From: Lachnospiraceae bacterium
GTDB taxonomy: Bacteria > Bacillota > Clostridia > Lachnospirales > Lachnospiraceae
Length of the DNA: 64,000 bases
Assembly (NCBI GenBank): GCA_910575005.1
Contig: CAJTCL010000003.1
Coordinates: 186,001-250,000 of the forward strand
Direction: 5' to 3'
The position numbers and the translations under genes are program-made. Position 1 is the first letter of the stretch. The number at the start of each line of letters is the position of its first letter. Positions 1-9,399 of this stretch are shown one piece after another. The notes beneath the pieces were generated by a model. It searched no databases. It was not told the DNA's origin and saw nothing but the letters and a program-made list of their open reading frames with translations.

Positions 1-1
1 C

Positions 2-3000
2 GGCGCAGCGAAAAACAATTTTAAGGTTACTAACCATAAAATTAGTTGGCAGTCAGGTTATGTTACCCAGAAAATAGAATCCTATGTGACGGAAACCTTG
101 GAACAAACAGAGAGTATGAAACAACTGCCAAGCAGTGTTCTTGGAGATCAGGCTGCAGAGGTTTATATATACACACCAGCTACAGAGTTTGAAAAAGATG
201 GTAAAGTATATGCCTTAGACGAGGATAAATCTGGCTGGTATAAGGAAGATGGATCTAAATTAGAGAATCCAGCGGCAGCAGATGTGGCAGTAGCAGGCGC
301 AACAGTTGTTTATAAGGCATATTACAAAGAGGGAGCAAATTTTGCAGGCTTGAAGGCAGCGATTGACGCAGCTCAAACTGCATATGACCAGAAGACGGCA
401 GAAAAAATTTATAAGGCGGATTCTCTGAAAACGCTTCAACAGGCAATTGCAGCTGCACAGGCAGTATATGATACCAAAGGTACAGCCAATGAGAAGAACA
501 AAGAAGAAGTAGCAGCAGCCATCACAACATTGAATAATGCAGTGAAAGCTCCAATGGAGTTAAAAGGTTTTGAAGAAATGAATCAGGTGATGACAGCATA
601 CTATCCTATGGATCAAGATGTAAAGGATACCAGTGCTAATCACCATGACGGCACGGTAAATGGAGATGTTACATTTCCAAATGGAGACAGCGCAGTTTTC
701 CCAGGTAGCGAGAAAGGGTTGACTAATTATATCAGCTTACCCACAGATATGGCAGTTACAAATCAGATGACGTTCTCTTTCTGGACTTATACAGAAGCGG
801 GCGGCGGTAATAATGTATTTGGCATCAGTTCTGGAAAAGATATGAGCAGCGCGCATCATTTCTCTATTTATACGAGCAATGGGGAAAAATTATCTGCAAA
901 TGGAGGAAAGACAGGATATTCAGGGCCGGCTGGAGTGGACAATATTCCATTTGCTGCGGAAGAATGGCATCTTGTTACGTGTGTTGTAAACGGTACAGAT
1001 CTTACCTTCTATGTGGATGGTGAAGAAGCAAAAGCTGGAACCATTGGAGCTTCTTTGACAGAAGTTTGGAATGCACATGAGACAGAACGCAATATCTATA
1101 TTGGCAACAATGTATATGCTTGGAATGATAATGGCGTACATGATAAGGATTACAAGGGAAGAATCAAGAATTTCCGTATTTACAATGCAGCTCTTGCAGC
1201 AGAGCAGGTGAAAGATATCTATGATAATGAAGCAGCTATGCCGATGAAGAAGGCAATTGATCATCTAGTACATGCGCTGGGTGCACATCCTGGTACAGAT
1301 GAAAATCAAGGAAAATATGTTTTGACTCTTACCGAGAGTTCTATAGATTTGATAAAAACTGGAACACAGGGGGAGACAATTTCTTGGAAAGCATATGATG
1401 CAAACGGCGAGGAAAGTTCTACAGATATCAATACAGCAGATGGAACTGTCAACCTGCCTGAGCAGGAAGGAACAACAAAAACAGCAACTCTGAAAGCAAC
1501 CATTCAATTAAATGGGCAGACAGAAGTAGTTGAGATTATTTGTAGTATTAAGCGTGTGTCTGCGGCTGTTTCAACAGCCAGGGCAGAATTAAAAGAAGCG
1601 CTTGACAAAGCAGAGGAGTTAAATAAACTGCTTTATACATCTGAATCTTGGCGCAGATTTGAAACAATTTTAAATACAGCAAAAGATATCTATGATAATT
1701 CTACCTCAGAGACAGATATAAAGGAACAGACCGCCAAGCTGACAAATGCAATGAAGACAGATGGCACAGGTACATTGGTAGAACGAGGCAATAAGACAGA
1801 ATTATCTGCTTTGGTGAGTGAGGCAGAACAGGCAATGGCAGACAAGGACAAAGCAGATTATGAAGAGAGTGTCTGGATCGCATTGGAGACGGCAATTCGC
1901 GAGGCGAAAGAATTGTCAGATGATGTAGATCAAGCGGCAGTGGACGCCAAGAAAGAGGCTCTGCAGACAGCGCTGAATAACTTTGTGCCTAAGGATGCTC
2001 CGCCTGTAACTGTTGACAAGACTGCTTTGGAGAATAAGCGCAAAGAAGCAGAAAATGCTATGAAAGATCAGGAGAGATATGAGTATGATAAAGAGATCTG
2101 GAATGCATTAGAGACGGCAATCAACGAAGCAAAGACATTAGAAGAAAACGCGGATGCTACAGCAGAAGAGATCACAGATGCTTACAATAAGCTTGAGAAA
2201 GCTTTGAAAGAATTCCAGCCAAAAGTGATTGACAAAGAAGCTCTGGGCAGCTTGAAAACGGAAGTTGACAATGCAATGGAGGGTAAAAATCAAGATGATT
2301 ATGATCCAGAAGTGTGGGAGGCTTTACAGACAGCGCTGAAGGCAGTGGAGAATCTGCCAGAGAATGCAACTGCAGAGGAAATTAAGGAAGCATATAAGAA
2401 TCTTTGGATCGCGCTTGATAACTTCCAGCCGAAGCAGCCAGGTACAGTGATTCCAGTAGAGAGTATAGTTTTAGACAAACAGAAAGCAACTGTTAAGGTA
2501 AATCAGAAAGTCACTCTAAAAGCCACAATACATCCAGAAGATGCAACAAATAAAGATTTAATTTGGGAATCTACAGATGATAGTATTGCTGTTGTTGATG
2601 AGTATGGAGAAGTTACTGGAAAGAAAGCGGGAACAGCAACAATTACAGTGTCCAGCGCAGAAAATAAAGAGATCAAGGCAGCCTGTGAGGTGACAGTGAT
2701 TAAAGTTCCAGTTACTAGGGTAACGCTGAGTAAAACAAAACTTACCCTTGCACCAGGCAAGAGCCAGAAATTGACAGCAACCATCGCTCCAAATGATGCA
2801 ACAAATAAGAGCTTAACATGGAAGTCCAGCAATGATAAAATTGCAACTGTGACGAATGGTAAAGTAGCTGCAAAGAAAGCAGGAACAGCAACGATCACTG
2901 TCAGCAGCAAAGAAAATAGTAAGATTAAGGCAACCTGCAAGGTAACAGTAAAAATTGCAGTGACTAAGGTGAAGTTGAACAAGTCAAAACTGACATTGGG

Positions 3001-3442
3001 TGTGAAAGAAACCTTTGCCTTGAAAGCAACGATAACACCGAAAAATGCAACCAATAAGAAAGTAAGCTACAAGAGCAGCAAGAAGAAGGTTGCGACAGTA
3101 TCTTCAACAGGAAAAATTAAGGCGTTAAAGAAAGGAAAGGCGACCATCACAGCAACCGTAGACGGAAAGAAAGCAACTTGTGTTGTGACTGTAAAAGCTG
3201 CACCTAAGAAGATTACCTTAAATGCCAAGAAGAAGACCTTGAAGAAAGGAAAAACTTTCCGGCTTAAAGTGAAACTTCCCAAGAATACAGCAAGCAATAA
3301 GATTACTTATAAGAGCAGCAACAAGAAGGTTGCCACGGTATCTTCAACAGGAAAAATTAAAGCGGTGAAAAAAGGAAAGGCGACTATTACAGCAACAACT
3401 TTTAATAAGAAAAAAGCAACCATTAAGATTATGGTCAGATAA
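2..3442 (+). CDS. Large modular cell-surface protein (LamG, FIVAR, Big_2), 5' end outside the window
   Basis: The frame is open to the left edge, so the start and any signal peptide or catalytic domain lie outside the window. The visible part has, in order: a FIVAR-like helical module (about bases 340-550), a LamG/concanavalin-like sandwich (about 590-1230), a degenerate Ig-like segment (about 1280-1545), four more FIVAR-type repeats (about 1560-2440, each with the D/YEESVWIALETAI type pattern) and four Big_2 Ig-like domains (about 2445-3440, recurring KKAGTATITVSS signature). Such architectures usually belong to extracellular glycoside hydrolases or adhesins of gut Clostridia. The last domain ends at the stop codon with no LPXTG motif or membrane anchor, so attachment may depend on something upstream or the protein may be released. 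The catalytic activity, if any, cannot be told from this part. Confidence 0.9.
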   Translation, partial: GAAKNNFKVTNHKISWQSGYVTQKIESYVTETLEQTESMKQLPSSVLGDQAAEVYIYTPATEFEKDGKVYALDEDKSGWYKEDGSKLENPAAADVAVAGATVVYKAYYKEGANFAGLKAAIDAAQTAYDQKTAEKIYKADSLKTLQQAIAAAQAVYDTKGTANEKNKEEVAAAITTLNNAVKAPMELKGFEEMNQVMTAYYPMDQDVKDTSANHHDGTVNGDVTFPNGDSAVFPGSEKGLTNYISLPTDMAVTNQMTFSFWTYTEAGGGNNVFGISSGKDMSSAHHFSIYTSNGEKLSANGGKTGYSGPAGVDNIPFAAEEWHLVTCVVNGTDLTFYVDGEEAKAGTIGASLTEVWNAHETERNIYIGNNVYAWNDNGVHDKDYKGRIKNFRIYNAALAAEQVKDIYDNEAAMPMKKAIDHLVHALGAHPGTDENQGKYVLTLTESSIDLIKTGTQGETISWKAYDANGEESSTDINTADGTVNLPEQEGTTKTATLKATIQLNGQTEVVEIICSIKRVSAAVSTARAELKEALDKAEELNKLLYTSESWRRFETILNTAKDIYDNSTSETDIKEQTAKLTNAMKTDGTGTLVERGNKTELSALVSEAEQAMADKDKADYEESVWIALETAIREAKELSDDVDQAAVDAKKEALQTALNNFVPKDAPPVTVDKTALENKRKEAENAMKDQERYEYDKEIWNALETAINEAKTLEENADATAEEITDAYNKLEKALKEFQPKVIDKEALGSLKTEVDNAMEGKNQDDYDPEVWEALQTALKAVENLPENATAEEIKEAYKNLWIALDNFQPKQPGTVIPVESIVLDKQKATVKVNQKVTLKATIHPEDATNKDLIWESTDDSIAVVDEYGEVTGKKAGTATITVSSAENKEIKAACEVTVIKVPVTRVTLSKTKLTLAPGKSQKLTATIAPNDATNKSLTWKSSNDKIATVTNGKVAAKKAGTATITVSSKENSKIKATCKVTVKIAVTKVKLNKSKLTLGVKETFALKATITPKNATNKKVSYKSSKKKVATVSSTGKIKALKKGKATITATVDGKKATCVVTVKAAPKKITLNAKKKTLKKGKTFRLKVKLPKNTASNKITYKSSNKKVATVSSTGKIKAVKKGKATITATTFNKKKATIKIMVR

Positions 3443-3450
3443 TGGAAAAA

Positions 3451-3483
3451 TTAATTGGGGCATGAATTTTCATGCCCCATTAA
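3451..3483. terminator. Bidirectional intrinsic terminator
   Basis: A 15-bp stem (arms 3451-3466 and 3469-3483, one bulged T) sits just after the surface-protein stop. Read on the minus strand it is followed by a T-rich run (complement of 3446-3450), so it can also end the convergent deacetylase transcript. Confidence 0.7.
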
Positions 3484-3558
3484 TTATGCTAGTGCGCCCC
3501 AAGGGGCAGGTTATTTGTACCGACAGAGCATTTTTCCTCCCGTGAATAAATGCCAGTA

Positions 3559-4698
3559 TTATTCAAATACCTTAAATTCATAACCTTGTGCCCGGGTTTG
3601 GTCGATAAAATCACCCAATATCTGGGTATTAGTTTCAGATTCCGCATGTAATAAGTAGATGGCACCTGGGTGCAGGCGGTCCATAATCTTCTGTAAACTT
3701 TCCGTAGGATCTGGCTGGTTTTCTACATCATAATCTAAATATGCAAAACTCCAGAATATACTTTTGTAGTTTAAGTTATTTAAGAGAGCCAAGGACTGTT
3801 CACTAAATTTTCCGGCTGGATAGCGGAATAAATGCATATCATAACCAAATTGATCTTTGACATACTGATGATTTTCTGTTACCTCATTCGTTTGCTGAGC
3901 GATATCTTGAGAGGGTAATCCGGCAGCAGGATGTGTCACACTGTGGTTGCCGACTTCATGTCCCTCATCAATCATACGCTGTACCAATTCTGGATTTTGT
4001 TTGGCATAAGCTTTGGTGATAAAGAAAACAGCATGTACATTTTTTTCTTTTAAAGTGTTTAGGATACGTTCCGAACAGCCATATTCGTAACCTTCATCTA
4101 TCGTCAGATAGATCACTTTTTTTTCTGGCTCATCTGAGATAAAGTAAGCGTTGTATTTGCCGTATTTTTCTTGATACTGCATACATCCTGCTGGCCGATT
4201 CCATTGATCTAGATCGCCGCCTTGTCCCCAATCTAGGCCTGTCGTGTCTAATCCATTTAAATCAATCTGCTGATTTTCCAACACAATACCATTTTCGGTG
4301 GGACGTTCATCAAAACCCTCTGGATTATCGAGATCCGCTAGGGTAAAGTCGTCCTTTTTGTCTTGTTCTGTGGTATCGGTATCATCGGTGTTGTCAGGGC
4401 TGTCATCCTCGTCATCTGGCTTATCTTCTTTATTGTCTGTGGGATCTAAAGATTCTTCTGATTGATCTGTTGATTTGTCATTTTCATCCACAAGATCTTT
4501 AGATGAGAGATTTTTTTTGGAATCAGCGGTTTGTGTTTCTGTCTGTGTACGATCTTCCTCTGTTTTTGGCGGTTTTTTAAGTGCATTTGTAATACCAAAC
4601 ACTGCCAGAATGATGACAGCTATTGGTATTACATAGACCATGATACGCGCAGTATTGTTTTTCTTTCTTCTTCGTCTTTTTCTTCGTCGGTTATCCAT
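3559..4698 (-). CDS. Membrane-anchored polysaccharide deacetylase, PdaA-like
   Basis: This 379-residue protein has a basic N-terminus, one membrane helix (about residues 20-40), a long acidic Asp/Glu/Thr linker (about 45-135) and a C-terminal NodB/CE4 deacetylase domain (about 190-379). The visible CE4 motifs are TIDEGYE (199-205), the His pair in GNHSVTHP (250-257), RYPAG (292-296) and LLHAES (349-354). The altered first motif, with a residue other than the second Asp of TFDDG, followed by GYE, is typical of PdaA-type enzymes that deacetylate muramic acid when spore-cortex delta-lactam is made. The role is inferred from the family; a general peptidoglycan or exopolysaccharide deacetylase remains possible. 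The domain faces outward. Confidence 0.85.
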   Translation of the reverse strand: MDNRRRKRRRRKKNNTARIMVYVIPIAVIILAVFGITNALKKPPKTEEDRTQTETQTADSKKNLSSKDLVDENDKSTDQSEESLDPTDNKEDKPDDEDDSPDNTDDTDTTEQDKKDDFTLADLDNPEGFDERPTENGIVLENQQIDLNGLDTTGLDWGQGGDLDQWNRPAGCMQYQEKYGKYNAYFISDEPEKKVIYLTIDEGYEYGCSERILNTLKEKNVHAVFFITKAYAKQNPELVQRMIDEGHEVGNHSVTHPAAGLPSQDIAQQTNEVTENHQYVKDQFGYDMHLFRYPAGKFSEQSLALLNNLNYKSIFWSFAYLDYDVENQPDPTESLQKIMDRLHPGAIYLLHAESETNTQILGDFIDQTRAQGYEFKVFE

Positions 4699-4759
4699 TT
4701 TTCTTTCTGCCTTTCTTTCTTTAATTTAATGGCGCAGAGAAGGCCATAATTCAAGTATC

Positions 4760-4781
4760 ATTATATACTATTACGAATAGT
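4760..4781 (-). promoter_or_regulatory. Possible promoter -10 and dyad for the deacetylase gene
   Basis: On the minus strand a TATAAT (4760-4765) precedes the deacetylase start. Directly beside it is a perfect dyad, ACTATT-cgt-AATAGT (4767-4781), in the place where a repressor would act. No good -35 is visible, so this is tentative. Confidence 0.3.
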
Positions 4782-4948
4782 TTGGCACGCACAAAAATAA
4801 AAGAAATAGTTTGAATTTTCTTAAAGATTTATTAATATTTTCCTTTTTATGGAAAGAAGATACTCCATTTGCCGTTTTGTAAATAATACAAAAGTAGTCA
4901 GTGTATACTGTCGAAACGCTAGCAATGTTTTGAATTATAATATCACCA

Positions 4949-4976
4949 TTGTACAGTGATAAGAATATCATACTAT
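4949..4976 (+). promoter_or_regulatory. Candidate promoter of the SDR/amidase pair
   Basis: TTGTAC (4949-4954) and TACTAT (4971-4976) are 16 bases apart, just upstream of the ribosome binding site of the oxidoreductase. Both hexamers are imperfect. Confidence 0.4.
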
Positions 4977-4993
4977 ACAGGAGGGATCAGAAA

Positions 4994-5884
4994 ATGAACA
5001 ATTATTATAATGATAAAAATCACTGTACTTTTCCTGTAGGTTTTCCACCTCAGCATCAAGATCAACAGCCAGGACTGGAATATATGATGACACCATTGCC
5101 GATGAGTGAGTGCTGTAAGCTATGCCGTAAGTTGGAAAATAAGGTTGCACTGATTACTGGTGGTGACAGCGGAATTGGCAGAGCTGTTGCATATGATTTT
5201 GTCAAAGAAGGCGCCAAAGTTGCTATTGTCTATTTTGATGAAGAGTGTGACGCAAAAGAAACCGCTGAAAAGATTAGATTGCTTGGGGGAGAGTGTATTC
5301 TCTTAAAAGGGGATTTGAAAAATCCTGGTTTTGCAAAAAGTTGTGTTGAAAAAACAGTACATTGTTTTGGAACACTTGATATTCTTGTAAATAATCATGC
5401 TTTTCAGTTTGTTCAGCGAAGTATACTAGATATTTCACATGAACAACTTAGATTTATATTCCAAAATAATGTATTTTCTTTTTTCTATTTAATTCAATAT
5501 GCACTGCCATATATGAAAAAGGGAAGTTCTATCATTAACACAACTTCTGTTACAGCATATGAAGGTAATAAGGAGCTGATTGATTACAGTTCAACCAAAG
5601 GGGCAATTGTAGCTTTGACAAGGTCTCTGTCCTTGTCCCTAGCAGAAAAGGGAATCAGAGTAAATGCGGTGGCTCCTGGACCGATATGGACGCCATTAAT
5701 TCCAGCATCTTATTCCGCAGAGGAAGTAAAAACTTTTGGTACAAAGACATCACAAGTTCCGATGATGCGTGCCGGACAGCCATGTGAAGTTTCTCCCTGT
5801 TTTGTATTTTTGGCGTCAGAGGATGCTAGTTATATGACAGGCCAGGTGCTTCATCCTAATGGTGGAACAATTGTCGGCTCATAA
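4994..5884 (+). CDS. SDR-family oxidoreductase (YdaD/YhdF/YghA-like)
   Basis: This 296-residue protein is an NAD(P)-dependent short-chain dehydrogenase. It shows the cofactor loop TGGDSGIG, the NNHA version of the NNAG motif, and the catalytic Ser followed by YSSTKGA (YxxxK). The N-terminal Pro/Gln-rich stretch before the Rossmann fold (FPPQHQDQQPG) is characteristic of the group of general-stress or sugar-alcohol dehydrogenases that includes B. subtilis YdaD and YhdF. Its substrate is unknown. I chose the ATG at 4994 because GGAGG lies 8 bases upstream; the frame is open further upstream but has no better start. The amidase gene begins 28 bases after the stop, so the two may be co-transcribed. 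Confidence 0.85.
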   Translation: MNNYYNDKNHCTFPVGFPPQHQDQQPGLEYMMTPLPMSECCKLCRKLENKVALITGGDSGIGRAVAYDFVKEGAKVAIVYFDEECDAKETAEKIRLLGGECILLKGDLKNPGFAKSCVEKTVHCFGTLDILVNNHAFQFVQRSILDISHEQLRFIFQNNVFSFFYLIQYALPYMKKGSSIINTTSVTAYEGNKELIDYSSTKGAIVALTRSLSLSLAEKGIRVNAVAPGPIWTPLIPASYSAEEVKTFGTKTSQVPMMRAGQPCEVSPCFVFLASEDASYMTGQVLHPNGGTIVGS

Positions 5885-5912
5885 TCGGATTATACAAGGT
5901 TTGGAGGAACTT

Positions 5913-6599
5913 ATGGATATCAATAAAAATTATATTTCAATCAATAATACTTATACGGGTGAAAATAATCCTGTATATATTGTAATACATGAAACCGATA
6001 ACTTTTCTAAGGGGGCAAACGCCAATCGACATGCGCAGGCACAGGCAGCGGGAGATTTAAGTACTTCTGTACATTATTACTCTGGTTCAGATGGTGTATA
6101 TCAGACAGCAGACCATGCAGACGGCACATATTCCATAGGAAAAGAGTATAATGGAGAGCATAATGTGGGAGACGCCACAAATCGCAATACAATCAATATT
6201 GAAATCTGTGTAAACGAAGATGGAGATTATACAAAGGCTCGTGAAAATGCCATTGCGCTGGTGAAATATTTGATTGCACAGACTGGCATACCGGCGTCTA
6301 AAGTAATTCGTCATTTTGACGCGAAAGGAAAATATTGTCCTAGAAATATGATGGATCATCCTGAATTGTGGGAAGATTTTAAAAATCAGATTGGTCAGGA
6401 TAATACAGATTATTATGTGGCAAGGTGTACTGGCAATCAAGTGCGTGTAAGAGCAACGCCGGATTTTGGGGATAATGTGATTCGTTATCTGAATCAGGGT
6501 AATCTGTTTCGTGTATTGGGGGTATCTGGTGTTTGGACACACATAAGTGTAGAAGGGCAGGAAGGATATATGTACTCTGAATATGTAGAGAGAACATAG
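5913..6599 (+). CDS. N-acetylmuramoyl-L-alanine amidase (Amidase_2) with SH3 domain
   Basis: This 228-residue protein has an N-terminal amidase_2/PGRP-type zinc amidase domain. The likely metal ligands are the His in YIVIHET, the His in VIRHFDA and the Cys in KYCPRN. A C-terminal bacterial SH3 domain (about 165-228, VRVRATPDFGDNV) probably binds cell wall. It would cleave the bond between muramic acid and the stem peptide. There is no signal peptide, so it is organised like a phage endolysin rather than a secreted autolysin, although no phage genes lie nearby. The ATG at 5913 follows GGAGG at 5903-5907. Confidence 0.88.
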   Translation: MDINKNYISINNTYTGENNPVYIVIHETDNFSKGANANRHAQAQAAGDLSTSVHYYSGSDGVYQTADHADGTYSIGKEYNGEHNVGDATNRNTINIEICVNEDGDYTKARENAIALVKYLIAQTGIPASKVIRHFDAKGKYCPRNMMDHPELWEDFKNQIGQDNTDYYVARCTGNQVRVRATPDFGDNVIRYLNQGNLFRVLGVSGVWTHISVEGQEGYMYSEYVERT

Positions 6600-6648
6600 G
6601 AAATAGAGTGAAGTAATCAGCAATTGGTTGTTTATTTTTTAGCAAAAT

Positions 6649-6690
6649 AGGAACTTTAGAAGATTTGTGTTCTAGGGTTCCTGTTTTTTA
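6649..6690 (+). terminator. Intrinsic terminator after the amidase gene
   Basis: A 13-bp stem (6649-6661 with 6670-6682, two G-U pairs) with an 8-base loop is followed by a run of six T (6684-6689). Confidence 0.8.
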
Positions 6691-6856
6691 TTTGTGTATT
6701 ATGATTGCACAGAGAGAAAAATATTTAATATTTCTAAAAAGGAGTTTGTTTATTTTTTGGTTATAGTGTGTTCAAATAATTAAAAAAATATTATAATAAA
6801 ACTGTTTGAAAACATTTAGAAATAAATTTATAAAAAATTATAACAGAGGAACAGAA

Positions 6857-7549
6857 ATGGAAGAATTGATATTGATTGTGGAGGATGATAATGATATCAG
6901 TCAGATGTTAGAAGAACTTCTGACTGGCCAGGGATTTCAGACTATTCAGGCATATTCTGGAACAGAGGCGCTACTGCGTATGGAAAAACAGACGCCTCAA
7001 GCAGTAATTTTGGATTTGATGCTGCCTGGAATGAGTGGGGAGGAGGTGCTGATAAAGATCAAGCAGCAATATCCGCAAGCAGGCGTGATCGTCTCTTCGG
7101 CAAGAGATGATGTACATACTAGAGTGGAATTGTTACGTGCTGGGGCAGATGATTATCTGGTCAAACCATTTGATACAGAAGAATTGTTGGCCAGGCTGGA
7201 GGCTGTACTGCGCCGCAGCCGTAAGGAAATGGGCTCTGCGATGGAAAAGGGGACAGTGTTGAAATATAAAAATATACAGATTCAACAGGAAAATATGCAA
7301 GTACAAGTTGCCGGCCAGGAGGTATTTTTAACAAAACGGGAATATTTAATTTTGGAACTTTTAATGAGCTATCCAGGAAAAGTGTTTACGAAAAGTAATA
7401 TTTATGAGTCAGTCTGGAAGGAAGAATTTCTGGGAGAGGAAAATGCGGTCAATGTCCATATTAGCAATATCCGCCAGAAACTCTCTAAAATTTGCCCAGA
7501 AGAGACGTATATTCAGACAGTATGGGGAATTGGGTTTAAGATGGGATAA
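6857..7549 (+). CDS. OmpR-family response regulator
   Basis: This 230-residue protein has a receiver domain (about 1-120) with the acidic pair D10/D11, phospho-acceptor D53 in VILDLMLPG, S81 and K103. A C-terminal winged-helix DNA-binding domain (about 130-230) ends in the usual IQTVWGIGFKMG. It heads a group with an ABC transporter (ATPase and permease) and a histidine kinase, an arrangement typical of two-component systems controlling a drug or peptide export pump. The start at 6857 was chosen for the AGAGGA six bases upstream and because it begins directly with the conserved receiver strand. A TATAAT lies at 6792-6797, with a poor -35. Confidence 0.92.
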   Translation: MEELILIVEDDNDISQMLEELLTGQGFQTIQAYSGTEALLRMEKQTPQAVILDLMLPGMSGEEVLIKIKQQYPQAGVIVSSARDDVHTRVELLRAGADDYLVKPFDTEELLARLEAVLRRSRKEMGSAMEKGTVLKYKNIQIQQENMQVQVAGQEVFLTKREYLILELLMSYPGKVFTKSNIYESVWKEEFLGEENAVNVHISNIRQKLSKICPEETYIQTVWGIGFKMG

Positions 7550-7641
7550 ACTTTATACTTTCTTTATGATTTGCCTAAGGTTTCTAAAAATGTCGTTGTT
7601 ATACTTTATTGGTAAGACAAAGGATGCTAGGAGGAAGCGGT

Positions 7642-8553
7642 ATGGATTATGTATTAAAAACAGAAGGACTTACCAAAGCATATGGGGGCAATTTTGTGGT
7701 CGATCATGTAAATATGCATGTAAAAAAAGGTGATATCTATGGATTTATCGGCAAAAACGGCGCGGGAAAGACGACATTTATGAGATTGGTGGCGGGACTT
7801 GCTGCCCCAATGGAAGGCAATATTGAGCTGTTCGGTTCCAGAGAGCTTAAAAAACAGCGCTTAAGGATTGGAACGCTGATTGAACAGCCAGGAATTTATG
7901 ATACGATGACTGCATGGGAAAATATGGAGGTTATGCGCAGAAATTTCGGCATTACGGATAAAAATTCTACTGGGCAGATGTTGGAATTTGTAGGATTGTC
8001 AAAGGCAGGGAAGAAAAAGGTAAAAAATTTTTCGCTTGGAATGAAACAGCGTTTAGGAATTGCAATAGCTCTGTATCGAAATCCTGATTTCTTAATTTTG
8101 GATGAGCCAATCAATGGACTAGATCCAGAGGGTATCAAGGAAATGCGGGATTTGCTGCTTAAATTAAATGAAGAAAAGCAGATTACAATTTTAATTTCCA
8201 GTCATATTTTGGGAGAACTCTCCAAGATTGCTACAAATTATGGAATTATCAAGGAGGGAGCCTTGATTGAAGAATTTGAAGCAAATCAGTTAGAGAGTAG
8301 ATGCAGAAGATGTCAGAAGCTCATAGTAGATAATGTGGAACTTGGTACCACTATTCTGGAAGAAAAATGTCATATTACCAGCTATGATATACCAGAACCA
8401 GGGACAATCCGCGTATTTGATGGCTTAGATCAAACTTGGAAACTGAATCAGGAATTGGTGCAGGGCGGTGTCAGGCTTAAAGAAAGTTATTTGACAGGGC
8501 AGGATTTGGAAGGTTATTTTATGGGGTTACTGGGAGGTGTAGAACATGTTTAA
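7642..8553 (+). CDS. ABC transporter ATP-binding protein (lantibiotic/bacitracin-resistance type)
   Basis: This 303-residue ATPase has Walker A GKNGAGKT (37-44), a signature altered to SLGMKQ (131-136) and Walker B FLILDEP (150-156), followed by a C-terminal extension of about 80 residues. The SLGMKQR signature is usual for the BcrA/NatA-like group that works with ABC-2 permeases. It starts at ATG 7642 after AGGAGG and overlaps the permease gene by 8 bases, showing translational coupling. With the flanking response regulator and kinase it probably forms an inducible pump or self-protection system against a membrane-active peptide; the substrate is unknown. Confidence 0.92.
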   Translation: MDYVLKTEGLTKAYGGNFVVDHVNMHVKKGDIYGFIGKNGAGKTTFMRLVAGLAAPMEGNIELFGSRELKKQRLRIGTLIEQPGIYDTMTAWENMEVMRRNFGITDKNSTGQMLEFVGLSKAGKKKVKNFSLGMKQRLGIAIALYRNPDFLILDEPINGLDPEGIKEMRDLLLKLNEEKQITILISSHILGELSKIATNYGIIKEGALIEEFEANQLESRCRRCQKLIVDNVELGTTILEEKCHITSYDIPEPGTIRVFDGLDQTWKLNQELVQGGVRLKESYLTGQDLEGYFMGLLGGVEHV

Positions 8554-9385
8554 TTTGCTGAGTGCAGAATTTTACAAGTTGAGAAAAGGAAAAGCTCTGT
8601 TTGTGGGGTTACTGATAGTGGCAGTACTTGTGGTAATGCTTTATGTTTCTTTGATGATGATTGATAAGATTAACAGCGGAGAGGTCAGCAATGGCACAGG
8701 AGGAGTGATAGTTTTTGAAAATGGCGAGACTGTGGCAGGAGAATTAGGCACAGAATCTATGATGCAGAAGATAGGAATTGCTGGAGTGCTGCAGCAGATA
8801 TTTAGTGGTCATTTTGTGGGATTGATTTTGGCAGTGATTGTCAGTATTTTTGTAGTTAGAGAATTTGGAACTGGTGCCATAAAGAATCTAGTTGGCAAAG
8901 GGTATTCTAGAAGTACGATTTTTTTAAGTAAACTATTGTCAACGGTTGTACTCTCTATTCTTTTTCAGGTGGCAGCGGCAATGATATCCATTTTAATTGG
9001 CATTCCATTTTTGGGCAGTGAAGGGCTTTCTATAATAAATTGGACCGATATCGCAATCTATACAGGGCTGCAGATTCTGTTTGGAATTACGGCTGCAGGG
9101 ATTTTTGTGCTGATGGGGGAGCTTACCAGAAATCTGGCGGCGGCGATTGCTGTCAGCATTGGTGTGCTGTTGTTTTCTACTAGTGCCACAGCGCTGCTTG
9201 ATCTTTTGTGTCATCAGGTAGGATTTGAGCCAACAAAATATTGGTTTTTGGATTTGATGTCAAGTTGTCCATTGACAGAATTTGATACGGAATTTTTGGT
9301 GCGCAGTGTGTTAGTATCAATCGTATGGTTTGTAGTGGCAGCGGTTCTGGGAGTACTTCATTTTCAACGGGCGGATGTAAAATAA
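8546..9385 (+). CDS. ABC-2 type permease
   Basis: This 279-residue membrane protein has an N-terminal helix (about residues 18-38), a soluble segment rich in Gly (about 48-75) and five further hydrophobic segments. This matches the six-helix topology of ABC-2 permeases paired with BcrA-like ATPases. It overlaps the ATPase gene by 8 bases. It should be the membrane part of the exporter run by the preceding ATPase. Confidence 0.88.
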   Translation: MFNLLSAEFYKLRKGKALFVGLLIVAVLVVMLYVSLMMIDKINSGEVSNGTGGVIVFENGETVAGELGTESMMQKIGIAGVLQQIFSGHFVGLILAVIVSIFVVREFGTGAIKNLVGKGYSRSTIFLSKLLSTVVLSILFQVAAAMISILIGIPFLGSEGLSIINWTDIAIYTGLQILFGITAAGIFVLMGELTRNLAAAIAVSIGVLLFSTSATALLDLLCHQVGFEPTKYWFLDLMSSCPLTEFDTEFLVRSVLVSIVWFVVAAVLGVLHFQRADVK

Positions 9386-9399
9386 AAAGGATAAAAAAT

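Noticed and set aside
7404-7733. A 109-codon frame spanning the end of the response regulator
   Set aside because: It overlaps two well-supported genes in another frame and has no motif.
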